64,000 bases of DNA from an archaeon (GTDB lineage Archaea; Nanobdellota; Nanobdellia; Woesearchaeales; GW2011-AR9): the NCBI GenBank assembly GCA_018670085.1, contig JABHRS010000029.1, positions 18,802 through 82,801 on the forward strand. Reading direction: 5' to 3'. The notes beneath the pieces were generated by a model that saw only the letters and a program-made list of their open reading frames with translations, was not told the origin of the DNA and did not search any database. The translations under genes were made by a program, and so were the position numbers. This document shows, in pieces, positions 44,541-52,767 of this stretch. Each line of letters opens with the position of its first letter. Within the stretch, counting starts at the first letter, position 1.

Positions 44541-45113
44541 TTATTGCATAATTCCTAAACTTTGGTAAAATATTCTCTCTAATTGACGTTGCATAGTTTC
44601 AATATTAGCTGAATGAACTTCAATACAATTGTCTTTAGTTGTGACCTCAGTTATATCGTTATCTTGAATGAATATGATAGCATGGTCTTCTGTGCAATCA
44701 ACAATTGGGATATTTGGACAACCTTCTTCTTCAATACATGCTTCAAAAGATCGAATATTAAAATTTGAGAAAAATGAAACAGCATGAAACCTGATAATTG
44801 ATAAATCAAGAGATTGTTCTGGGTTATAAGCTAAATAGATTTTATTGAAATTTATAATCTCTGAACTGTCTTCTGGAATTTCGAAAACTTCTAACGCGGA
44901 AGGTGGACTTGTGAACAGAAAATCAATATTGTTAACTGAAGTTTGCCAATAATTACCATTTTTAGTGAAAGTGTAACCGTTATAATCCAAACTAGTAGAA
45001 GTTGCAGCACCGGTAACTGGATTAGAATTTCCTACTCCGATAAATCCGACAATACTCATTGCGAATAAACCTGCAATAAATATAGCACCCCATTGTTTTA
45101 AGTTTAAAGCCAT
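44541..45113 (-). CDS. Membrane-anchored exported protein upstream of aglB
   Basis: This 190-residue protein has one N-terminal hydrophobic helix (WGAIFIAGLFAMSIVGFIGV), after which SNPVTGAATS begins an exported domain with four Cys (CIEEEGC, VDC, DNC) likely to form disulfides. No family is recognised. It lies 31 bases before aglB on the same strand, so it could be an oligosaccharyltransferase accessory or acceptor protein (inference). Confidence 0.6.
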   Translation of the reverse strand: MALNLKQWGAIFIAGLFAMSIVGFIGVGNSNPVTGAATSTSLDYNGYTFTKNGNYWQTSVNNIDFLFTSPPSALEVFEIPEDSSEIINFNKIYLAYNPEQSLDLSIIRFHAVSFFSNFNIRSFEACIEEEGCPNIPIVDCTEDHAIIFIQDNDITEVTTKDNCIEVHSANIETMQRQLERIFYQSLGIMQ

Positions 45114-45243
45114 AATAAAACACCTAATTTGTTTTTGGTGTTGTTCCTTTAAAAGCTTTTATGTGAATGGGAGGAGGTTTTTGGATCAAAATTTCTGGTT
45201 TCTTCACAATCCTTATAACTAAGCATCTTGCTTTTAGTAAATA

Positions 45244-46017
45244 ATGGAGATTTGGCAATCATTAATACTTGGAATAGTTCAAGGAATCACAGAATGGCTC
45301 CCAATATCAAGTAGTGGTCACTTAGTAATATTTCAACAAATGTTTGGTCTATCTGTTCCATTATCATTTGATATTTTATTACACTTTTCAACACTTCTGG
45401 TTTTGTTAACTGTTTATTACAAGGACTTGGTTGCAATCTGTAAATCTTGGATTTTTTTAGAAACAAAATCTACTGAGTTTAAACTAGGATTGATGTTAAT
45501 AATTGGAAGTATTCCAACAGCCTTAATTGGCTTGTATTTCAAAGATAGTTTTGTTTTACTTTATGGAAGTTTACTGGCCGTTGGAATCGCTGAGCTATTT
45601 ACTGCAGGAGTATTGTTTCTAAGTTCTAAAGCTAAGGAAAATCAGAAGCTGTCAGCTCCATCTGCAATTTTAATTGGGATAGCGCAAGGAATTGCAATAA
45701 TTCCAGGAGTCAGTCGTAGCGGAACTACAATCTCTGCTGGATTATTACTTGGCTTGAAAAGAGAGGCTGCTGCAAAATATAGCTTTTTACTGGCATTGCC
45801 AGCAATTGCAGGAGCCACTATTTTAGAGGGTCCAGCTATATTCTCAGGTGGAATTGGCTTTGTTACTGTGATGATTGGAATGATCACTAGCTATATTGTT
45901 GGTCTGTTGACTTTGAAATGGCTTTTGAAATTGATCCAAAGAAAGTCGTTCTATATGTTTGGATGGTATTGTTTAGGGCTGGGTCTGATTCTAGTTGGGT
46001 TGAGTGTTTTCTTTTGA
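45244..46017 (+). CDS. uppP: Undecaprenyl/polyprenyl-diphosphate phosphatase (UppP/BacA)
   Basis: This 257-residue membrane protein has both signature regions: GITEWLPISSSGHLVIFQ at the N-terminus and GIAIIPGVSRSGTTISAGLL in the second half, with about eight helices. It recycles polyprenyl diphosphate to the monophosphate carrier, which fits with AglB on the other side of a shared intergenic region. CCTTATAACTAAG lies 23-35 nt before ATG and there is no ribosome site, so translation is leaderless. Confidence 0.92.
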   Translation: MEIWQSLILGIVQGITEWLPISSSGHLVIFQQMFGLSVPLSFDILLHFSTLLVLLTVYYKDLVAICKSWIFLETKSTEFKLGLMLIIGSIPTALIGLYFKDSFVLLYGSLLAVGIAELFTAGVLFLSSKAKENQKLSAPSAILIGIAQGIAIIPGVSRSGTTISAGLLLGLKREAAAKYSFLLALPAIAGATILEGPAIFSGGIGFVTVMIGMITSYIVGLLTLKWLLKLIQRKSFYMFGWYCLGLGLILVGLSVFF

Positions 46018-46165
46018 TTTCTAATCCTCTCTCTTTTTCTAACCTGAAACATATGTGTTTTTATCTTTGTATTGTCAAAACAAGTTCATTTTTGTCCTTG
46101 AGAATTAATTAACCTGTGTTTTACCACAAGACTTATAAATCGCTTTTTTTGATTTTTACATATTC

Positions 46166-46819
46166 ATGGAAGGAAAATTATTATATCAACATTTAGGGGA
46201 TGAAAGGTTGCTCTGTTTGCAAGTTTATAGACCACGTTTTCTTGGTGGAAAAACAATTCCAAATCATTATGGTCCATTAATTAGTCAGAAATGTGGTTCT
46301 ACTGAGATTAAATTAAGGAGGAATTTAGCAAAATTATACACTGCAAGATCATTTGATAATCACGATCCTTTAACCAGTTGGGCTAATGGTCCATTTGCAA
46401 TTCGTAAAGACCGAGTTTTGAGGGCTGCTGAGATCACTACTGGCGATGAACTCCAACAGAAGTATAAAGTTGAACATAATTTTTTTTATTCAACAAGTTT
46501 AGGTGGTTTGAGCCCTACTGTTTTAGATGAACTTGCTAAAGAAAATGATTTAACTTTTGTTAATGGTGTTGACATTGAATCTTTATTAGGAGTTGCTAAC
46601 TCATACAATCCTTTTTCGCTTAGAATTAAAAATGGAAAAGAATTATCTATGATTCAGAGATTGGCACAGATAAATATTATTGCAAATGCATCAAAAAAGC
46701 TTAGGAAAAAAAGTTCCGATAGATCTTATCAACAATTTGAGAGAATATTGGGTGATAATTATGACTCAATGAGTTTTAAACCTGATCCATCTCTTGATAC
46801 CACTGCGGCATTGCTTTAA
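46166..46819 (+). CDS. Uncharacterised 217-residue protein
   Basis: No family is recognised. It is soluble, basic and contains YRPRFLGGKTIPNHYGPLIS near the N-terminus and NASKKLRKKSSDRSYQQFE near the end. A clear TATA-like ACTTATAAATCG lies 27-38 nt upstream of ATG, so the start is leaderless. Its 3' end overlaps the convergent epimerase by 44 bases. Confidence 0.55.
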   Translation: MEGKLLYQHLGDERLLCLQVYRPRFLGGKTIPNHYGPLISQKCGSTEIKLRRNLAKLYTARSFDNHDPLTSWANGPFAIRKDRVLRAAEITTGDELQQKYKVEHNFFYSTSLGGLSPTVLDELAKENDLTFVNGVDIESLLGVANSYNPFSLRIKNGKELSMIQRLAQINIIANASKKLRKKSSDRSYQQFERILGDNYDSMSFKPDPSLDTTAALL

Positions 46820-47873
46820 AAATTTCAACTTGTCTTCTAATCCCTTCTTGCATTTTAGTTTTAGGGTTGTAATTTAACTGTTCTTTGGCTTTTGAGATGT
46901 TAGCAGAACTTGTAACATCTGCAGCATCCGCTTGAATAATCTCAATATTTAGTTTTTTATTTGTAGCTTGCTCAACACAATCTAACCAATGTTTGATAGT
47001 CAGTGGATTTTGAGTTCCGATGTTATAAATTTCAAAATCAAAATCGCTATTTAGAACTTTAATAAAACCTTGAATTTCATCGTCAATGTAAGTTGCATCT
47101 TTAGCAGTTTCTAAACCGTTCAGACCATAAATTTGAAGTGCATTATTATTATGTGTGTAATTAATAGCACGTTGATGAAGCATGCCAAATGGGCGTTGAA
47201 GTGGACCATAAATTGGACCAAAGATTCGAACAATTGCACATTTTAGATTTTTGCTTTTATGAAAAGCGTGACAAAGAACTTCACCTGCAACTTTAGTTGC
47301 ACCATAAACAGACCTGGTTTTGCTAACATCATCTGACTCAGTCACTGTAAAATTTTCTTTTTCACGATGACCATAAACTGAAGATGATGATGCGAACAGG
47401 AATTTTGTGATGTTGTGTTTTGTTGCAAGTTCAAGTAGATTTGTTGTGCCTTCAACATTAACTCTGCTGTATAAAACTGGGTTTTTTGTTGAGTTTGGAA
47501 CTCCTGCCATAGCTGCGAAATGGATTATTTTTGTGATTTTATTTGATTGGAAGACTTGTTCTAGCTGACTTTGGTTTGTGATATCAAGCTCATAGAAATT
47601 GAAAGTTCCTTGGTTTTGTGATGCTTTGTTTTCTTCGTTTTGAGAAAAGTATTCTTTTAGCTTTTTGTAAACAGAAAAAAGTTCTGGATCTTTGGTTTTA
47701 ACATCGGACTTGGCTGCTGCAAGTCGACACAAATCAACATTAAATTCTTTGCAATTTCTAGGGTAATAATCATTAAAGTTATCAATTCCAATCACATCTT
47801 GACCTTGCCAAATAAGAGCTCTGGCTAAATGGCTGCCAATAAATCCTGCGGATCCTGTGATCAGAATTGTCAT
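46776..47873 (-). CDS. UDP-sugar epimerase (UDP-glucuronate 4-epimerase-like SDR)
   Basis: This 365-residue extended SDR has TGSAGFIGSHLARAL at the N-terminus (NAD binding), GIDNFNDYYP as in UDP-glucuronate 4-epimerases, FASSSSVYG and the catalytic YGATK. It probably converts UDP-glucuronate to UDP-galacturonate, using the product of the UDP-glucose dehydrogenase in the same run of genes. It is last in a same-strand series of sugar-nucleotide genes (51382 to 46776). Confidence 0.85.
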   Translation of the reverse strand: MTILITGSAGFIGSHLARALIWQGQDVIGIDNFNDYYPRNCKEFNVDLCRLAAAKSDVKTKDPELFSVYKKLKEYFSQNEENKASQNQGTFNFYELDITNQSQLEQVFQSNKITKIIHFAAMAGVPNSTKNPVLYSRVNVEGTTNLLELATKHNITKFLFASSSSVYGHREKENFTVTESDDVSKTRSVYGATKVAGEVLCHAFHKSKNLKCAIVRIFGPIYGPLQRPFGMLHQRAINYTHNNNALQIYGLNGLETAKDATYIDDEIQGFIKVLNSDFDFEIYNIGTQNPLTIKHWLDCVEQATNKKLNIEIIQADAADVTSSANISKAKEQLNYNPKTKMQEGIRRQVEIFKAMPQWYQEMDQV

Positions 47874-47928
47874 GTTAGGAAATTTGGAGAATTAGGTAGT
47901 TAAATCTTGTGGTTTATTCTTCTAATTA

Positions 47929-48705
47929 TTAAGAAAATGGGATGTTGTTGCTAATTAGAACATCTTCAATGCAACCAATATCAACCCTTTTGTCTGCAAT
48001 TTCTATTTTAAAATTTGGCCAGATAACCTGCAATGGATTTTTGATTTTGCTCAGTTCTACTTTTTCGTCTAGAATCTCTTGTAGTTTTGCAGGATGATAC
48101 AAATAAATTGAGGCATTAACTAAGTTTGATTTAGGATTTTCAGGTTTTTCTTCAAATCCAATAACATTACCTTCTCTGTCTGTTTGTACAATTCCATGTT
48201 TACTTAAGTTGTGATCTTTTTTGTAAACTACAACTCGTGATTTTTGGTCTTGATGATAATCTTGGATCATTTTTTTGAAACAATGTACTTTGTTATTTTC
48301 ATTATAAACTAAAGTGTCGCATGCTAACATTAGTAAAGGACTAGATGTGCCTACATTTTGAATTGCTAAAATCATATCTTTTACTTGTTCTAATTTTTCA
48401 GAGTTGCTTCTGACACCGTTGGAGAACACATTTTCTCTTGGAATCCCATTAGTATCAGCCCATGATAAATATTGTTTTTTATGGACTTCATTAGAATGGA
48501 CATAAATGTCTTGTTTGTTTATTCCGCAGTTTAGAAGTTGTTCTAACTGGTAATTGACAATTACTTTTCCTCTAATTGGGATTAGTCCTTTACTTTTTCC
48601 GATAACCCATTCTTGAACTTTGGATTTATAATCTGGATGAGAATAAAGTCTGGCACCTTTTTCAAGACGAGTACCAAAACCACCTGCGAGTAGAACTGCT
48701 TTCAT
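47929..48705 (-). CDS. Sugar-phosphate nucleotidyltransferase
   Basis: The 258-residue NTP-transferase fold begins with VLLAGGFGTRLEKGARLYS (GGxGTR nucleotide loop), and has LMLACDTLVYN (metal Asp) and GFEEKPENPKSN, as in RmlA/ManC-type enzymes that make NDP-sugars. The exact sugar is not predictable. It begins three bases after the stop of the small gene upstream, so they are in one operon. Confidence 0.85.
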   Translation of the reverse strand: MKAVLLAGGFGTRLEKGARLYSHPDYKSKVQEWVIGKSKGLIPIRGKVIVNYQLEQLLNCGINKQDIYVHSNEVHKKQYLSWADTNGIPRENVFSNGVRSNSEKLEQVKDMILAIQNVGTSSPLLMLACDTLVYNENNKVHCFKKMIQDYHQDQKSRVVVYKKDHNLSKHGIVQTDREGNVIGFEEKPENPKSNLVNASIYLYHPAKLQEILDEKVELSKIKNPLQVIWPNFKIEIADKRVDIGCIEDVLISNNIPFS

Positions 48706-48708
48706 TTT

Positions 48709-49032
48709 TTATTCAGTTAACATAATTACTTCATAAGTTTTTGTAGATTTTGCAGGAGATGAAGGGTCAGAATAATTCCTTTTTCCAATAAGACCTTCTT
48801 CAAGTAATTCTTTTATTGCAAAATTATAACGAATTGGATCCATTGGTACTTCTGGGCTAAAATAATTTCCGATAACTTGGTTCATTAACTGTGCAGGTTC
48901 CATACAAGGATTGGTGTGATCTCCTGGTTTATGTTCTGCTGGAAGAACTCTGTGGCTGTCCCTTAAAGTTGCAATAATATAATCATCAAGAAGCATGTGA
49001 TCTTCTGTTTTAAATCCGTCAATATTAACCAT
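48709..49032 (-). CDS. Small uncharacterised protein, possible winged-helix fold
   Basis: This 107-residue protein has no recognised family. Its middle (YNFAIKELLEEGLIGKRNYS) followed by a strand-like end (TYEVIMLTE) resembles a winged-helix wing region, so a regulatory role is possible but unproven. It is tightly placed between UDP-glucose dehydrogenase and a nucleotidyltransferase on the same strand. Confidence 0.5.
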   Translation of the reverse strand: MVNIDGFKTEDHMLLDDYIIATLRDSHRVLPAEHKPGDHTNPCMEPAQLMNQVIGNYFSPEVPMDPIRYNFAIKELLEEGLIGKRNYSDPSSPAKSTKTYEVIMLTE

Positions 49033-49072
49033 TTTATTTATTACCTTTATTTTTGTTATTTTAATTTTTTAA

Positions 49073-50401
49073 TTATTTTCTACCTATTCCAATATAACTA
49101 AAACCTTCTTCAGCGATAATCTCTGGTTCATAAATATTTCTACCATCAAAAATAATTTTTTGTTTAACTTGATCTTTAATCTCGGAAAAGTTTAGTGATC
49201 TAAACTCATCCCATTCAGTTAACAGTAAAATAGCATCTGATTTTTCTACAGCTTGGCCAATGGAATCACAAAATGTGATGCTGCTATGAAGTTCCTTATC
49301 TAGAGCATGTTTTGCTTCCTCAGTTGCAATTGGATCATATGCTTGAACTTTTGCTCCTCTTTTGATTAGTTCAGGAATAATAGTTAATGATGGAGATTCA
49401 CGCATATCACTAGTTTTTGGTTTAAATGAAAGACCCAAAATTGCAAAGGTTTTACCAGATAAATCTGAATTAAAAACAGATTCAATCTTTTTGATAATTT
49501 GTAATTTTTGTGTTTGATTTGTTTTATCAACTTGATCAAGTAGCTTTGCATCGTAGCCATGTTGTTTCGCTTTATTCACAAGCGCTCTAACATCTTTTGG
49601 AAAACATGAACCACCATAACCAATACCAGCGTTTAGAAATTTTGCTGAAATTCGATAATCCATTCCCATTGCTTGAGCAGCTACTTTTACATCTGCTCCA
49701 ACAGCATCACATATGTTTGCAAGCTCATTGATGAAACTAATTTTGGTTGCTAAAAACGCATTGTTTGCGTATTTGATAATTTCTGCTGATTCTAAACTGG
49801 TCTCTAAAAATGGAATATACATACGGGTTCTACCAAGGTAAACTTTACGGATCATTTGTTTAACCCAATCTGAATTTTCGTTTTCTCTACAACCGATTAC
49901 AATCTTGTCTGGGTGAGTAAAGTCATGAATTGCAGCTCCTTCTTTTAGAAATTCAGGATTTGAAACAACCTCAACTTGACTTTCTGAATTGGTTTCTTTA
50001 ATTAAATCTTGACAAGCCTTTGCAGTTCCAGGAGGAACTGTAGATTTGTTGATTAGAATCTTTTTTCCCTTAGCATGAATTGCAACAGTTTTGGCAACTT
50101 CTTTAACATAAGTTAAGTTTGCTCTACCATCACTGTGCTGTGGAGTTCCAACGCAGTTGAAAATAACATTGGATTTTTGAATTGCAGCTTTGGCTTCAGT
50201 TGTGAAGAATAGTTTTTCTTTTGCTTGAGTTAATTTTACAAGTTCAGAAAGTCCTGGCTCAAAGAAAGGAATATTCCCTTCTGCGATTTTGGTAAGTTTT
50301 GCTTCATCAATATCAACACAAATAACTGTGTGACCTAATTTTGCAAGGCAAGCTCCTGTAACTAATCCTACATATCCAGTTCCGAAAATTGTTATATTCA
50401 T
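49073..50401 (-). CDS. UDP-glucose 6-dehydrogenase (UDP-sugar dehydrogenase)
   Basis: This 442-residue protein has the NAD loop ITIFGTGYVGLVTGACLA, PEFLKEGAAIHDFTHPD, the catalytic Cys in GIGYGGSCFPKDVRAL (about residue 263) and the C-terminal LSFKPKTSDMRESPS. It oxidises UDP-glucose to UDP-glucuronate with two NAD. Length and motifs are typical. The product would feed the epimerase two genes downstream. Confidence 0.92.
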   Translation of the reverse strand: MNITIFGTGYVGLVTGACLAKLGHTVICVDIDEAKLTKIAEGNIPFFEPGLSELVKLTQAKEKLFFTTEAKAAIQKSNVIFNCVGTPQHSDGRANLTYVKEVAKTVAIHAKGKKILINKSTVPPGTAKACQDLIKETNSESQVEVVSNPEFLKEGAAIHDFTHPDKIVIGCRENENSDWVKQMIRKVYLGRTRMYIPFLETSLESAEIIKYANNAFLATKISFINELANICDAVGADVKVAAQAMGMDYRISAKFLNAGIGYGGSCFPKDVRALVNKAKQHGYDAKLLDQVDKTNQTQKLQIIKKIESVFNSDLSGKTFAILGLSFKPKTSDMRESPSLTIIPELIKRGAKVQAYDPIATEEAKHALDKELHSSITFCDSIGQAVEKSDAILLLTEWDEFRSLNFSEIKDQVKQKIIFDGRNIYEPEIIAEEGFSYIGIGRK

Positions 50402-50480
50402 AGAGGAATTTTGGCGTAATTGTACTTAAAAGGTTTGTGGATCTAGAGAATGTGATTGTATCACTTTTTAGATTATTTTT

Positions 50481-50634
50481 AATAAATTATGTTTAAACCT
50501 TGCCTTTGGCTTGGGGCGAAGCAACGAGTTCCGCCTCTCAAATTCGCTGCGCTCAGGTCGAAAGTGTAAGCTCTCTCGAAAATAATTTGGCCTCTGCATA
50601 GAACGCCCCCAATCTGATTTTAACATAATTTATT
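50481..50634. repeat. GC-richer element bounded by a 13-bp inverted repeat (MITE-like or ncRNA)
   Basis: AATAAATTATGTT at 50481-50493 recurs inverted at 50622-50634. Between them lies a stretch far richer in GC than its surroundings, with complementary segments GGGGGCG and CGCCCC near its two ends (50604-50610 and 50513-50518, minus strand) and small hairpins such as GCCTTTGGC and a palindrome around GCTGCGC. The stop codon of the adjacent nucleotidyltransferase lies in the right repeat. It could be a small transposable element or a structured RNA. Confidence 0.45.
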
Positions 50635-51382
50635 TGGAAGAATAATACACTTCAGCCTCGGCATGTGCATCAAGTGTTCCAATATCAAACCAAGACTCAT
50701 TGAACTTGAATGCATGTACTTCAGAATTTTGTGCTAAATGTTTAATTAACTCACCAGCATTATCAATATAACCTTTTTCCAAAAGCGGTTTGATTAATCT
50801 GAGGTCTTCCTTTTTGATTAAATAACAGAGGGTGCTTGCAAGTGTGGATTTTGGTTCTTGTGGTTTTTCTTGAAACCCAACTAATCTGGTACTACCAAGT
50901 TCTGTAATCCCAATGCCTAACTGTTGTAATTTTTCTTTTTGTGGAATATGACGGAAGGCTACAGTTGTGGCATTTTTGTCTTTAAAGAATTGAATAAAAT
51001 CGTTGATTTGAAACTCAAATAAATTGTCACCTGCGATAATTAACAAATCGTCATCGATATTTTGATTTTCAATTGTGAACTGAATATCTCCGACAGCACC
51101 AAGTCTAGTCTCATTGGTTGTTGTTTGATCGTTAAGAATAGTGATTGGATGTGGGAAATTTTCTGATTGTTTTTGTTTTTTCCAATCTTGTAACTGCTGG
51201 TGTCCAACTGCATTTCCAACAACTGAGATATCAATTAAATCAGTTCCTGAATATTCTTTTAATTTATCAGTAATATGGCATAGAATTGTTCTACCTGCAA
51301 CCTTAACTAAGGGTTTTGGACAATTGTTAGTTAATGGCCGGAGTCTGGTACCAAAGCCTGCTGCAAGTAATATACCTCTCAT
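50630..51382 (-). CDS. Glucose-1-phosphate nucleotidyltransferase-like (RmlA/GalU type)
   Basis: This 250-residue NTP-transferase starts ILLAAGFGTRLRPLTNNCPK (the complete GxGTRLxPxT..xPK signature) and has IIAGDNLFEF (metal Asp) and GFQEKPQEPKS. It makes an NDP-sugar, probably UDP- or dTDP-glucose. It is the first gene of the sugar-nucleotide series running down to 46776. Confidence 0.87.
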   Translation of the reverse strand: MRGILLAAGFGTRLRPLTNNCPKPLVKVAGRTILCHITDKLKEYSGTDLIDISVVGNAVGHQQLQDWKKQKQSENFPHPITILNDQTTTNETRLGAVGDIQFTIENQNIDDDLLIIAGDNLFEFQINDFIQFFKDKNATTVAFRHIPQKEKLQQLGIGITELGSTRLVGFQEKPQEPKSTLASTLCYLIKKEDLRLIKPLLEKGYIDNAGELIKHLAQNSEVHAFKFNESWFDIGTLDAHAEAEVYYSSK

Positions 51383-51446
51383 CAGAAGGAATTAGTTGGT
51401 TTGGGGTTTTTATATGTAATGGAATAATAATTTTTTAAGTTTAGTA

Positions 51447-51492
51447 TAAACCATGCCTTCTGCTCGGGGCTGGCAACTGGATCCATTCCTCA
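51447..51492. repeat. Degenerate relative of the left part of the 50.5-kb element
   Basis: The segment aligns with 50494-50532 (shared blocks TAAACC, TGCCTT, GGGGC, CAAC) with scattered differences and no hairpin conservation. It lies between the 5S rRNA gene and the nucleotidyltransferase start. It may be a decayed copy of the same repeat. Confidence 0.3.
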
Positions 51493-51549
51493 ACTCTTTG
51501 AAATTTATTCTAAATTATTCAAGAATTATTTTTATTAGAAAAAAAAAGG

Positions 51550-51659
51550 TGACAGCTTACCCAAGTTCCCGTATAAAATACAGTACAAGAGGGTACGGAA
51601 ACGCGTTTCACTTCGGTGTTCGAAAAGGGTACCGGTGTACCACGCCCCTATGGCCGTCT
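51550..51659 (-). rRNA. 5S ribosomal RNA
   Basis: On the minus strand the sequence begins GACGGCCATAGGGGCGTGG and contains ACACCGGTACCC, CGAACACCGAAGTGAAAC and GTACGGGAACTTGGG-type helix IV/V elements of archaeal 5S rRNA. The ends pair (GACGGC with GCTGTC) as helix I. A T-run follows at once. No 16S or 23S gene is nearby, so the gene is unlinked. Ends are accurate to a few bases. Confidence 0.88.
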
Positions 51660-51679
51660 ATTACTATCATTGTAAGAGG

Positions 51680-51692
51680 TTATTTATAAAGC
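51680..51692 (-). promoter_or_regulatory. TATA box of the 5S rRNA gene
   Basis: CTTTATAAATAAC on the minus strand is centred about 28 bases before the 5' end of the 5S rRNA. Confidence 0.6.
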
Positions 51693-51845
51693 TATTGGTT
51701 CAACAGGACCAATTGTTCAAAAACTCAGAAAATATATTCTCCTGATGTACAGAAATTTCAACAAATTTCTTACAAATCAAGGATTTTTGTTGGTTTCTGT
51801 TGTTTAGGGGAAGTTTTAAATGTCACACAGATTCTAAGCTAAACA

Positions 51846-52760
51846 ATGGATTCAGAGACACGAGAGAAATTACTCAAAGCTGGGAAAATAGCATCACAAG
51901 TACGCCGTGAAGGAGCTGTTAAACTCAAAGTAGTTGGAGCATCATATTTAGAAATTATGGATTATTGCGAAAAACGGATAGTTGAGCTGGATGGACAATT
52001 AGCCTGGGCTCAAATGTCTGTTGACCATATCGCAGCACACTTCTGTCCGGTTGAAGATGAAAAAGCAGTAACTGAACTTGGTCAGTTAATCAAAATTGAT
52101 ATTGGAGTTCATATTGATGGCTGGATCGCAGACACTGCAATGACAATTGAATGTGGCGATTCCAATAAACATGCTAAATTAATTGAAGCAAGTCAAAACG
52201 GACTTCGTGAAGCTATTAAAAAAGTAAAATCAGGAGTTGCAATTTCAGAACTTGGTGCGGCTCAAATGGATGAAGCTAAAAAGTTAGGATTTACAACTAT
52301 TAAAAATTTGTCCGGACATTCTATTGATCAATATACAGTACATGCAGGTATCTCTATTCCATCATTTGATACTGGGGAACAAACCCAACTTGCCGAAGGG
52401 ATGCATATTGCAATTGAACCCTTCGTTACTAATGGTGAAGGTTATGTTAAAAATGAAGGGAAATCTACTATTTTTATGCTGCGAGGAAACGTGAGTGTTA
52501 GAAGTCCTTATGCTAGAAAAATTTTAGAATTTGTTAAACCATTAAATGGAGTTCCGTTTACAACCCGGCATATTACTCGTAAATTTAGTAGAGGAGTTTA
52601 TGCTCTTGGGATGAAGGAACTTTTAAAAAATTCTAACTGTGAAAGTTACCCTCCGCTTGCTGAGAGAACTGGTGGAATGGTAGCACAATTTGAACATTCA
52701 ATGATTGTAACTAAAGATGGCTGCGAAGTTTATACTCGGCATGCTGATGATACCTGGTGA
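51846..52760 (+). CDS. map: Methionine aminopeptidase, type II
   Basis: This 304-residue protein has the metal-binding series of methionine aminopeptidase: DIGVHIDGWIADTAMT (two Asp), GHSIDQYTVHAG (His), IAIEPFVTNG (Glu) and AQFEHSMIV (Glu, His), with a type II insert between. It removes the starting Met from nascent proteins. Translation is leaderless with GTTTTAAATG about 28 nt upstream. The methyltransferase gene starts seven bases after its stop. Confidence 0.92.
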   Translation: MDSETREKLLKAGKIASQVRREGAVKLKVVGASYLEIMDYCEKRIVELDGQLAWAQMSVDHIAAHFCPVEDEKAVTELGQLIKIDIGVHIDGWIADTAMTIECGDSNKHAKLIEASQNGLREAIKKVKSGVAISELGAAQMDEAKKLGFTTIKNLSGHSIDQYTVHAGISIPSFDTGEQTQLAEGMHIAIEPFVTNGEGYVKNEGKSTIFMLRGNVSVRSPYARKILEFVKPLNGVPFTTRHITRKFSRGVYALGMKELLKNSNCESYPPLAERTGGMVAQFEHSMIVTKDGCEVYTRHADDTW

Positions 52761-52767
52761 TTATTCT

